A DNA stretch of 37,550 nt from UBA3537 sp965658025. Its GTDB lineage: Bacteria > Bacteroidota > Bacteroidia > Flavobacteriales > Flavobacteriaceae. The translations under genes and the position numbers were made by a program. Shown piece after piece: positions 8,393 through 16,793 of this stretch. Numbering within the stretch: position 1 is the first letter of the stretch; each line of letters starts with the position of its first letter. The DNA is taken from contig CBFHQL010000015.1 of the NCBI GenBank assembly GCA_965658025.1, positions 1 through 37,550 of the forward strand, given 5' to 3'. The notes below the pieces were generated by a model. That model was given only the letters and a program-made list of their open reading frames with translations, did no database searches and was not told the origin of the DNA.

Positions 8393-10396
8393 CTATTTTT
8401 CTATATAATTCAGTAAGATATTTTGAATATCATCTACAGTCCCTTGTTTAAGTCCAACGTTGACATTGGCTCCAGTAATCCAATATAAAATCATACCTGC
8501 ATCGGAGCAATCCCATTTTCCTTTTTGGAATCTAACTACATCATCAACTTCAGCAATTTTTCCTTGCAACCAAACCCATTGAATTCTTGGATCAGGATGG
8601 TTCTTTGCCCAATCCCATTCTTCAATATCAACCTTAAGTTTAATATTCTGGTCTGGAATCCTAACTTCTTCAACACCGAAATCCAGTATCTGTTGCCAGG
8701 TATAAAAGTCACCTGCATCGTCATTAGCAGGATGATGGGTGACCACTTTGACAAATTGGTGCTTTTCTTTTGAACTCGCCTCGAGCGCATAACCAATTAT
8801 ATCTGGTTCACCTGCTTCTATAATCCAAAGTGGGTCATTAGCCGTTGAAGCATTAATGGCTTTGGCTAAATCTTGAACCGTTTCGTCTTTATGCCATTTG
8901 GCATCCAAAAATGTGAGCCCATCAAAACCGCCCCAACGTCTCGCCGTAACATCACAAGCACTTTGCATTAAGGCGTGGCGCTCCCTCTCGGCTTGCTCTG
9001 AAATTCTTTTAGGTCGCACCAAATCACAACTGTGGGAATAATGCACCAATCGTTTTTCTAGACCAGTTGCTCTTAAAAGTGCTAAGGTAACTGCTGTTCC
9101 GCCAAGGTCATCTGGGTCTGGCGAATTGCCATCTGCAACAACTGCAATCCGTCCCAATGGTGGTTCAATTGTCGGCATCTGGTTTTGTGCCACTTTAATT
9201 GTGCCCTCATAAGGTGTTTTTATGACTTCCTTACCTTTACCAACAGGTGTAAAAACCATACCAGACCAGCGTGCTCGTGCCCATTCTTTGCCATCTGCAC
9301 TACCAATTTTAGAAGCTACAGTGATTTTATCTCCTCTTTTTAGTTTTACATTTTTCCAAAGTGCGTTGCTACTTTCACCTTCTTCAAATACATCTTTAGT
9401 CAATGGTGGTTTAAAGGTTCCTAACGTCTTGTTGTTAATCTCAATGATAAACTCTGATTGCCCATCATTTTCACCAACAGCGACAAATACCACATCGTAT
9501 GTTCCGCTTTTAAATGTAAAGTCTGTAGTTGTTTGAGCCTCTTTGTGCTTGTTTGGGTTGATGCCTAACCATTTTCCGCCAGCATGTTTGTAAAAGCCAG
9601 AGTCATTTATGGGAAAATCGTCAATTGGCAAGGTTTTATTTTGAATATTTGAAGCACCAACTTGTTTAAAATAAGACCGCAAAGGCCAAAGCGTTGTTAC
9701 CTTAGGCCCTTCCTCTTTAGGTTTGAAATTTATATCTGTGGTTAGTATGAATTTATCAAACTCAAAACCATCTTCACGCATACTAAATTGTATATCGTGC
9801 GTACCTGCCTTATCAATATCTAAATAGATTTGTTTGGGCACTCCGCAATGTTCCTCTTTTGTGCGTTGTTTGCTTTCCCAAGTCCATTTGTTTTTTCCTT
9901 TGCACCATTGCATACGCTGACCATGTTCTGGCCACTCGTCATTCAACCCAACGTGTAAACCGTTATCCTCACTTCCTGTGCTAAGAGCTCGTGCCCAGAC
10001 ATAATAGCGTCCTGGATTAGTAATTCGTACTTTATAATGCAAAACACCAACTTCACCAGCTTTGTTTGAAAAGTTTTCTCCTTTAACGAGTTTATCGGAA
10101 TGTGTGACTCTGGTATCTGGTAAAATTTCAATATACGTTGCATTGCTTGCACCTGCATAATGTGCCTCATCGTCATCACGACCAACATCTGATGTTGCTT
10201 CTTTTGAAGTGATATACCATTGTCTAATATCGGACTTGCTTTGCTTATAGAAATACTCAGCTTCAATGGCAACCCTACCATTGTTTTCTTGAAATATGAC
10301 TTTATCGTCAACTATTGGATTGTTGAATGTTGATGATTGTGCATTCAAAAGAACGCTAGATGTTAAAATGAGAAATGCTATTAATTTGGTTTTCAA
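8393..10396 (-). CDS. Secreted binding-domain / nucleoside-hydrolase-like fusion
   Basis: This 667-residue protein starts with a signal peptide (cleavage near LNAQ, residue 20). Residues about 35-222 look like a carbohydrate-binding jelly roll: RVAIEAEYF, then TNPGRYYVWARAL and a DGFEFDKFIL strand, the pattern of domains attached to GH115 and related enzymes. Residues about 230-385 form a second beta domain. The C-terminal third (415-665) resembles the nucleoside hydrolase/DUF1593 fold: an N-terminal aspartate cluster DGNSPDPDD (Asp422, 427, 429, 430), the PLWIIEAGEPD strand (522-532) and late His/Asp positions (His554-555, Asp629, Asp632) that could complete a calcium site. Such folds cleave N-ribosides, but here, between GH43 and a sulfatase, a sugar substrate is more likely. 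No activity can be assigned. Spacing of 25 and 26 bases to its neighbours supports one operon. Confidence 0.8.
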   Translation of the reverse strand: MKTKLIAFLILTSSVLLNAQSSTFNNPIVDDKVIFQENNGRVAIEAEYFYKQSKSDIRQWYITSKEATSDVGRDDDEAHYAGASNATYIEILPDTRVTHSDKLVKGENFSNKAGEVGVLHYKVRITNPGRYYVWARALSTGSEDNGLHVGLNDEWPEHGQRMQWCKGKNKWTWESKQRTKEEHCGVPKQIYLDIDKAGTHDIQFSMREDGFEFDKFILTTDINFKPKEEGPKVTTLWPLRSYFKQVGASNIQNKTLPIDDFPINDSGFYKHAGGKWLGINPNKHKEAQTTTDFTFKSGTYDVVFVAVGENDGQSEFIIEINNKTLGTFKPPLTKDVFEEGESSNALWKNVKLKRGDKITVASKIGSADGKEWARARWSGMVFTPVGKGKEVIKTPYEGTIKVAQNQMPTIEPPLGRIAVVADGNSPDPDDLGGTAVTLALLRATGLEKRLVHYSHSCDLVRPKRISEQAERERHALMQSACDVTARRWGGFDGLTFLDAKWHKDETVQDLAKAINASTANDPLWIIEAGEPDIIGYALEASSKEKHQFVKVVTHHPANDDAGDFYTWQQILDFGVEEVRIPDQNIKLKVDIEEWDWAKNHPDPRIQWVWLQGKIAEVDDVVRFQKGKWDCSDAGMILYWITGANVNVGLKQGTVDDIQNILLNYIEK

Positions 10397-10421
10397 TTTA
10401 CAATGAATTAGTGGTTATGAT

Positions 10422-11396
10422 TTAAATTTTTTTTACGCCTTCCTTAGTGGCATAAATTTCCTTAATAGTTCCGTCTTCATTATAAAACAAATATTCTATA
10501 CAGGTGTTTCTACTGAATCTTGAACCTCCATTCCAATGTTGCCAATGGTAAAAGAAATAATTTTGCCCTTTATAATTCACAATAGAATGATGATCTTGTC
10601 GTTGTTTTGGGTTTATGGCTCCTTTATACTCAAATGGCCCATAAGGATTATCTGCCATTCCATAAAAACCACCTAAACCAGCGTTGTACGAAAAATAGTA
10701 AATCCCATTACGTTTGTGCATATAACTAGCTTCAAAGAAATTTTTAGCTCCATATTCAACAGTTCTTGGTTTTTCGTCTAACTCTAACAAATTATCCTTT
10801 AAACGAGCTACTTTAGGCTCTCTCACTCCCCAATATAAATACACTTTACCGTCATCATCTTCAAAAACACAAGGGTCTAACCATTGTCCTTCAACACCTT
10901 CAATCCAACCAATATCTTTAAAAGGACCTTGAGGAACATCACTAACTGCTACGCCACATCGCATATCTTCTTTTGAGCCTTTTACAGAATGTGGATACAA
11001 TAAATAGTACTTATTATTCTTATTTATAGCTGTTGGTGCCCACATCCATCCTTCTGCTCCCCAGGGAATATCTTTAGAATGTAAAACTTCTCCATGGTCT
11101 GTCCAATTTACCATATCGGTTGAAGAAAAAGCTCGATAGCCATCCATGGTATCATAGAATGTAGCATCTTCCATGTCGTGAGAGGTGTACATCCAAACTT
11201 TTCCATCATTCCATATGTGTGCTGATGGGTCAGCAGTACGAATATGACGGATTACAGGGTTATTGCCTTCACTTTGTTTTGATAACGCTTCTTCATTTAT
11301 CGGATTAGATTCGCGTACCTTTTTTTGATTTTTACAGCTTAATACTGATACACCAAATATCAAAAAAACGGCGGCTATTCTATATCCTTGTTTCAT
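10422..11396 (-). CDS. GH43 five-bladed propeller glycosidase, lipoprotein
   Basis: This 324-residue GH43 enzyme is typically an exo-acting arabinofuranosidase, xylosidase or galactosidase. The N-terminus is a lipoprotein signal with VLSC (Cys21), so it is likely anchored to the envelope. The three catalytic carboxylates are visible: base Asp56 in RTADPSAH, pKa modulator Asp174 in QWLDPCVF and acid Glu222 in NFFEASYM. An ending near residue 320 means no extra binding domain, so it is a minimal single-domain GH43. Its ATG overlaps the stop of the GH78 gene upstream by one base (TAATG at 11398-11394), indicating coupled translation. The substrate is not determined by sequence alone; xylose or arabinose side groups would fit. 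Confidence 0.9.
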   Translation of the reverse strand: MKQGYRIAAVFLIFGVSVLSCKNQKKVRESNPINEEALSKQSEGNNPVIRHIRTADPSAHIWNDGKVWMYTSHDMEDATFYDTMDGYRAFSSTDMVNWTDHGEVLHSKDIPWGAEGWMWAPTAINKNNKYYLLYPHSVKGSKEDMRCGVAVSDVPQGPFKDIGWIEGVEGQWLDPCVFEDDDGKVYLYWGVREPKVARLKDNLLELDEKPRTVEYGAKNFFEASYMHKRNGIYYFSYNAGLGGFYGMADNPYGPFEYKGAINPKQRQDHHSIVNYKGQNYFFYHWQHWNGGSRFSRNTCIEYLFYNEDGTIKEIYATKEGVKKI

Positions 11397-14146
11397 TATA
11401 GTTTAGACTTAAACGTGTATGCTCCTGGTTGTACTTCTAATTCGGTACTTCCATATTCAGAACCTATCTTTTTTATGTTATTTGTTTCTTCAATAGATTC
11501 AGCTGTTCCTGGCACTACAACCTTTGCGATAGTATTTGGTGGAATAGTTACCTCTAAAGTGAATATGTCTCCCTTAACTTCCCATGAAGATGCTACTTTT
11601 CCGTAAGGTGTATTTAATGACGCTGATGCAGAATTAAGTGGTTGTTTAACTTGTGGTGCAATTTTAATGACTTTATAGCCTGCTTCTAAAGGTGCTATAC
11701 CTGCAATACGCTCGTACATCCATTCACCTATTGCACCATAAGCATAGTGATTTAAGCTATTCATACTCATAGGATTATAACCTTCGGTTTTGCTATAGCT
11801 ATTCCAGCGTTCCCAGATGGTTGTAGCGCCTTGATTGATGGAATAAAACCAAGATGGATAGGTTTCATTGAACAATAATTTATAGACTAAATCAACTTCA
11901 CCCATATCATCTAGAACTCTCGATAATAAAGGTGTTCCTAAAAAGCCTGTTCTCAAATGATAGTCGGCTTCTTTCAGCTTGCGCAATAAGTTATTTTGTG
12001 CATTTTCTATTTTTTGCTCAGGTAATAAATCGAATGCTAATGCCAATAAATACGACGTTTGCGTTTCTGTAACGCCTTTTACTTTTCCGGTGTCATCAAA
12101 AAATTTGTTATCGAATGCTTTGGCGACCGTTTGGTAAAGTGCTTCATATTTAGCCTCCTCTTCTGTTTTACCAAGGACATCGGCAGCTTGTGCAGTTAAT
12201 TTAGCCGAATGTGCAAAAAAAGCAGTACCTATTAAATTCCTAGACGTATCCCCTTTGTTGTCTCCACTTTCTGGAAAAGGTTGCAACCAATCTGAAAACG
12301 ACATCATATTAGAAATATGGTTTTTTGATTTCTTTTGGTGATAGGCAACCCATTGTTTCATCATCTCAAAATTGTCTTCTAAAAATCCTATATCGCCTGT
12401 GCGCATGTATATTTTCCAAGGAATAATTGTACCCACATCGCCCCAACCTGAACTACCAATTTTATTACCTCTAGAGTCTGGAACCGTCCAAGGAATTGCA
12501 CCATCTTGAAGTTGTGCCTCGCGAACACTTTGCAACCAACTCGCCCAGAATTTATAGACATCTGCATTAAACATTGATGTTGGCCCAAAGACTTGTGCAT
12601 CGCCTGTCCAACCCAAGCGTTCATTACGTTGTGGGCAGTCTGTAGGAATATCTAAAAAATTTCCTCGTAATCCCCAAACTATGTTGCTTTGCAGTTGATT
12701 TAGTTTTTCGTGCGATGATGTAAATGACCCATTATCATCAAAATCTGAATATTGCACAATCCCTGTTACCCAATCTTTTGAGGGCTCTTTTGAAGCATCA
12801 AAACCACTTATTTCTACATAGCTAAAACCATGAAAGGTAAACTTTGGTTTATATTCTATGTTTCCATCTTGAGCTGCAATATAATAGTCTGTAGAATGTG
12901 CGCTTCTATAATTCTTGGTGTAAAATGTACCATCTGGTGATAACATTTCTGCAAATCTAATTTTAAGTGTATCGCCTTTTTTCATCGGCACTTTTACTAG
13001 AGGTACACCCACCATATTTTGTTGTAAATTGAATATTACTGCACCATCCTTTTTAGTCATCTCCTTTGGTACCAACCTAATTTTGTCCTTTACAGTGGTG
13101 TGTCGTTTTGGTTCTAGCTTTACATTTTCATCGAGATTTGCGACCTCAACGCTTTTCCAATCTTTGTCATCAAAATTGTTAGTAGACCAACCAGGTATTT
13201 CGAGATTTGCATTATAAATTTCGCCATCGTAGATTTCTGCAAATTGAAGTGGTCCGTTGGTTGTACCTTTCCAACTTTCATCAGAAATAATCGTTTTAGT
13301 AGAACCGTCTTTCATTTGTAATTCTAATTGACATAGAACTTTTGGTGAAATCGAATTATCCCATGGTGTAGTTCCCCATAACAATCGACCTGAATACCAA
13401 CCAGAAGCCAATTCTACACCAATGGTGTTTTGCCCAGATTCTATTAAATTGGTTACATCATAGGTTAGTGTTTCGATGCGTTTGTCGTATGTGGTAAATC
13501 CCGGTGACATTACATCATCACTGACGTCTTCACCATTTATGGACACATCAAAAACACCTTTAGCAGTAATGTATAATATTGCCGAAACCACGTCGTCTGA
13601 TAATTCAAAACCTTTTAGCAAATATTGCGGTTTATGTATTATCACATTTTCTCTTCCTCTAATGCTGTCTTTAGCGGTATCTAACCCAATCCATTTTGCT
13701 TTCCAATCAGAATTATTTAGTAAACCCATTTCGAAATTTTGAATAGTACTCCATTCTGAAGCTTCTTCATCCTGATTCCAATATTTGACTTGCCAATACA
13801 CCTTTTGGCGAGATTGTAATGGCTTACCTTGATATTTTATCCAAACAGGTTGGTCTGTCATTTGCTTATCAGAATCCCATAAATCGGCATTATCAGGTAG
13901 CAAATCTTCACTGGATGCTACTACGATATGATACGCTGACTGACTTTTAACATCCTCTCCTATTGGAAGTTTCCAAGAAAATGTTGGATTCGAGTCATAA
14001 AAGCCTATTGGATTTTTAAAACCTTCTGAAATAGTTAATTCTTCAGGTTGTTGCAATACGCTTTGTTCTTTGCAAGCCGTAACATTTAAAACTAAAAATG
14101 TACTTAAAATGAATAAGGAATATCTGAAATTTGAATTTTTAAACAT
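11396..14146 (-). CDS. GH78 alpha-L-rhamnosidase, lipoprotein
   Basis: This 916-residue GH78 enzyme should release alpha-linked L-rhamnose by inversion. The lipobox is VTAC (Cys25). The order of parts is usual: fibronectin-like N-terminal domain (NPTFSWKLP, VYWQVKYWNQD), two beta-sandwich domains (DVSINGEDVSDDVMSPGFTTYD; GASGWYSGR-type region near 248), the (alpha/alpha)6 barrel and a C-terminal beta domain (ASLNTPYGKVASSWEVKGD). The catalytic motif is DCPQRNERLGWTGD, with Glu509 as candidate general acid and Asp503 in the conserved acidic position. It is the first gene of the operon driven from 14180-14225 and is translationally coupled to GH43. Confidence 0.93.
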   Translation of the reverse strand: MFKNSNFRYSLFILSTFLVLNVTACKEQSVLQQPEELTISEGFKNPIGFYDSNPTFSWKLPIGEDVKSQSAYHIVVASSEDLLPDNADLWDSDKQMTDQPVWIKYQGKPLQSRQKVYWQVKYWNQDEEASEWSTIQNFEMGLLNNSDWKAKWIGLDTAKDSIRGRENVIIHKPQYLLKGFELSDDVVSAILYITAKGVFDVSINGEDVSDDVMSPGFTTYDKRIETLTYDVTNLIESGQNTIGVELASGWYSGRLLWGTTPWDNSISPKVLCQLELQMKDGSTKTIISDESWKGTTNGPLQFAEIYDGEIYNANLEIPGWSTNNFDDKDWKSVEVANLDENVKLEPKRHTTVKDKIRLVPKEMTKKDGAVIFNLQQNMVGVPLVKVPMKKGDTLKIRFAEMLSPDGTFYTKNYRSAHSTDYYIAAQDGNIEYKPKFTFHGFSYVEISGFDASKEPSKDWVTGIVQYSDFDDNGSFTSSHEKLNQLQSNIVWGLRGNFLDIPTDCPQRNERLGWTGDAQVFGPTSMFNADVYKFWASWLQSVREAQLQDGAIPWTVPDSRGNKIGSSGWGDVGTIIPWKIYMRTGDIGFLEDNFEMMKQWVAYHQKKSKNHISNMMSFSDWLQPFPESGDNKGDTSRNLIGTAFFAHSAKLTAQAADVLGKTEEEAKYEALYQTVAKAFDNKFFDDTGKVKGVTETQTSYLLALAFDLLPEQKIENAQNNLLRKLKEADYHLRTGFLGTPLLSRVLDDMGEVDLVYKLLFNETYPSWFYSINQGATTIWERWNSYSKTEGYNPMSMNSLNHYAYGAIGEWMYERIAGIAPLEAGYKVIKIAPQVKQPLNSASASLNTPYGKVASSWEVKGDIFTLEVTIPPNTIAKVVVPGTAESIEETNNIKKIGSEYGSTELEVQPGAYTFKSKL

Positions 14147-14179
14147 GTATTAGAGTTTCGTTGAAATTATTCAGGATTT

Positions 14180-14225
14180 CTAAAATGCAATATTTCCCAA
14201 AGAAAACTATCCTGTACTGTCTCGA
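14180..14225 (-). promoter_or_regulatory. Promoter with CAG-repeat element, GH78-GH43 operon
   Basis: Minus-strand 15-mer TCGAGACAGTACAGG (14225-14211) is followed at the shared spacing of 27 bases by CATTTTAG (14187-14180), a weak -7 box (4 of 6 fixed positions). The GH78 start is 34 bases downstream. It lies just after the terminator of the lyase operon, so it is positioned to start a new transcript. The CAGGATAGTTTT core is identical to that of the copy at 26371-26416. Confidence 0.65.
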
Positions 14226-14260
14226 TTTTTATCTATAGACAATCTGTTAAAAATAAGCAT

Positions 14261-14291
14261 AAAAAAAACCAGAAGTTTTATCACTTCTGGT
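14261..14291 (-). terminator. Rho-independent terminator after the lyase operon
   Basis: Arms ACCAGAAGT (14291-14283) and ACTTCTGGT (14276-14268) form a perfect 9-bp stem with a 6-base loop on the minus strand, followed by a run of eight T's. It begins 25 bases after the stop codon of the 815-residue lyase gene. Confidence 0.9.
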
Positions 14292-14315
14292 CCTTTAAAT
14301 TTTGAATTTTATTGA

Positions 14316-16763
14316 TTAGTTAATCATTAGTTTTGAATGAAAAACTCGTCGATTATCATCAGTCACTTTTATTAAATATAGTCCGGAGTTAAATCGACCA
14401 TTGTTTGCAATGTCCATTCTATTTGAGTTCATAGTATTTTCATAAACTATTTTTCCAAGCATATTATATATCACAATATTAGCGTTGGTTACATCATTTA
14501 ATAGAATTGTAAATTCATCTTTAGCTGGATTCGGGAAAATCTTTACTGTAAATGTATTGTCCTCAACTTCTGGTGTACTTAAAGTAGTTGATTCTACTAT
14601 CCATTTAGATCTATCGTCTGTGTTACCAACATGTTCTATGATACCGTTAGCATTATGGTAAATATAATTTGAACCGTTTCTGGTTTGAAACTGATAAGTA
14701 CCATCCGTACTGTTATAAATTACAGTAAACTGCTTATCAGAATCTTCTCTTGGTGCTCCGAATCCTGTATTAATAATATCATTTGGTGGATTTCCTGCTG
14801 ATCTTAAAATTCCTCGATCTGTTCTTTTACTTTCTATATTATAATAGCTACCTGCTTGAACAAACTCCCATTCTTTATCACCAAAAGCTACATTAATTCC
14901 ATCGTCACTCTCAACAACATCTGCACCTACAGAATGTAAATACTTCCCAGTTACAAAATTCTTGATGCGATATACATCACCTGTTAAATCGTTAGGATCA
15001 AAAAGCTGAATATTGACAGTGATTTCATTAGAGGATACGGTTTCGTCATTAGCATTATAAGCTATAGCTTGAATATCATAAGCACCTTCGGTATCTGGTG
15101 TCCAATCTAAAGAATATGGTGCAGTGGTGTCTTCTCCAAACAACGCACCATTAAGTAAAAACTCTACTTTAGAAATACTCCCATTTTCATCAACAGCATC
15201 TGCAGAAAGGGGAATCGTTTCCCCAGTATTATAGGTTTCATCATTAAAAGGAGATGTTAGTGAAACTCTAAATGGTTCTTGAACGATATCTAAATCAATG
15301 ACTTGTAAATACAAAGGTCTAGTATCATCCGAATGTCCATTTTCCATTAAATAATAATACAATTTACCATCAGCAATATAAACTATACCGTGTCTAAAGG
15401 TTCTGCCTGTTGTCGGTTGATATACAGTCGTAAAATTATTAGTACCACCTTCTGCTTTTTGTATTCGAACACGACCACTGCTTAGACCGATTAAAAATAT
15501 GTCATCACCAGATGTATAAATGGCTTCTGCTCCCGAAAAATTCTCTGTTGTTATAAAATCGGTAGCTCCTGCAGGTCTGTAGGTGTGCAAATTCTTTGTC
15601 ACATTAAATTCGTTATCCTTTACGCGACTAATAATATGTTCATCTCCATTCTCAGTAACGGTCCAATCAAATCCTCCTACAATATAGACTTGATTTGTTT
15701 GGGTGGTTTGCACGTAATCTCCTGGCTCCATCAATTTTATCTCATCAGCATCGCGAAGTGGTAAATTAATACTTTCTCCTTCATGGTTTTTCCAATTAGT
15801 GGCTCCACTTTGATCGTCAGAATACGCATAATACACGCCATTTTGATACTGATACTTATCTGTAGTATTTCCAGAACGTCGTTGAAAGCCGATTCTAATT
15901 TTTCCTCCAACATATTTTAATCTTCCATACATACCCCAATTATAGGCTTGCCCAAAATTAACAGCGTTTTTATCAGCAAACTTTATAAAATCAGACCAAG
16001 TGGACGTAGTTGCATCATATTTTGCAAAGTGATAACCGCCATTTGAGCTTGAGCCCTTTCGCATAGAAAAGAATAAATCACCTTGATTATTCAGAAAAAA
16101 TTTTGGGTATGTAAACTCAGAAAAAGCGCCATAATTTTCAACACCGTTTAAGCTTAAATGCTTATAACCTCCATTAGCATTTTGTACGAACTTATCTAAA
16201 GTGAATTCCGCATCGGGCACCGAAGCTGCATTGGCAACAGAATAAGAATATCTAAAATAATCATCACTTAAACTTCCATCTGAAGGTCTGGTATTGGTAT
16301 AAGCATGCATATCGAAGAGCAGATGAATAGTGCCATCTAAAGGGCTTACACCTACGCCAATTGTATTATGAGATTCGCCAATATACCATACATTACGCCA
16401 GCCTGTGTGTCTGTGCGGAAACTCAATAGTAGCCATGGTCCCTGTAATGGTATTATAACGGGTTAGCATTATGTGTCTATTAGCTTTACCTCCTTTATAC
16501 CATGTCATAAACACATATTCATTATATGTGGTTATACAATCTCCATGTGCAGAGATTTGAGGTCCAAATTTATAATCGTATCCTGTAGTTGAGTTTGATA
16601 CCGATTCATCATTTACTCTTACACCATCAAAATGCAAGGCTATATCTGTTATTTCAATTTCATTCTCTAGAAGAACCTGGGCAGTCGTAAAGAAAAAACC
16701 AAACCCAAAAAGTAGTGAAAGATATATACCTTTTTGATTTCCATTAATGTAAGTCCTTTGCAT
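14316..16763 (-). CDS. PL24/PL25-type propeller lyase with trefoil module, T9SS
   Basis: This 815-residue secreted protein is a probable ulvan lyase, cutting between sulfated rhamnose and a uronate by beta-elimination. After a signal peptide (about 1-28) comes a seven-bladed propeller (to about 505). It carries the tetrad His132 (GESHNT), His153 (FDMHAY), Tyr279 (WGMYG) and Arg295 (GFQRRS). The spacings of 21 (His-His) and 16 (Tyr-Arg) match what I recall for the catalytic residues of PL24, and Tyr-Arg also fits PL25. Next follow a bacterial Ig-like domain (about 510-595), a ricin-like beta-trefoil (about 600-735; VYRIKNFVTGKYLHS) and a T9SS type A sorting domain (VKIFPNPAKDEF) for secretion and surface attachment. 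It starts 30 bases after its paralogue and ends before a strong terminator. PL24 versus PL25 cannot be settled by eye. Confidence 0.85.
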   Translation of the reverse strand: MQRTYINGNQKGIYLSLLFGFGFFFTTAQVLLENEIEITDIALHFDGVRVNDESVSNSTTGYDYKFGPQISAHGDCITTYNEYVFMTWYKGGKANRHIMLTRYNTITGTMATIEFPHRHTGWRNVWYIGESHNTIGVGVSPLDGTIHLLFDMHAYTNTRPSDGSLSDDYFRYSYSVANAASVPDAEFTLDKFVQNANGGYKHLSLNGVENYGAFSEFTYPKFFLNNQGDLFFSMRKGSSSNGGYHFAKYDATTSTWSDFIKFADKNAVNFGQAYNWGMYGRLKYVGGKIRIGFQRRSGNTTDKYQYQNGVYYAYSDDQSGATNWKNHEGESINLPLRDADEIKLMEPGDYVQTTQTNQVYIVGGFDWTVTENGDEHIISRVKDNEFNVTKNLHTYRPAGATDFITTENFSGAEAIYTSGDDIFLIGLSSGRVRIQKAEGGTNNFTTVYQPTTGRTFRHGIVYIADGKLYYYLMENGHSDDTRPLYLQVIDLDIVQEPFRVSLTSPFNDETYNTGETIPLSADAVDENGSISKVEFLLNGALFGEDTTAPYSLDWTPDTEGAYDIQAIAYNANDETVSSNEITVNIQLFDPNDLTGDVYRIKNFVTGKYLHSVGADVVESDDGINVAFGDKEWEFVQAGSYYNIESKRTDRGILRSAGNPPNDIINTGFGAPREDSDKQFTVIYNSTDGTYQFQTRNGSNYIYHNANGIIEHVGNTDDRSKWIVESTTLSTPEVEDNTFTVKIFPNPAKDEFTILLNDVTNANIVIYNMLGKIVYENTMNSNRMDIANNGRFNSGLYLIKVTDDNRRVFHSKLMIN

Positions 16764-16793
16764 GATTATTAATGTTAAATTTATTTCTTTTAA

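Noticed and set aside
9222..9536. 104-residue plus-strand frame opposite the fusion gene
   Set aside because: An antisense shadow of a conserved coding region without a family pattern.
9943..10311. 122-residue minus-strand frame inside the fusion gene
   Set aside because: It lies in another frame of a well-supported gene and shows no signal, domain or sensible composition.
14171..14180. A plus-strand TCAGGATTTC resembling the CAGGA core
   Set aside because: No CAG units precede it and no -7 box follows at the shared spacing on the plus strand; no plus-strand gene lies downstream.
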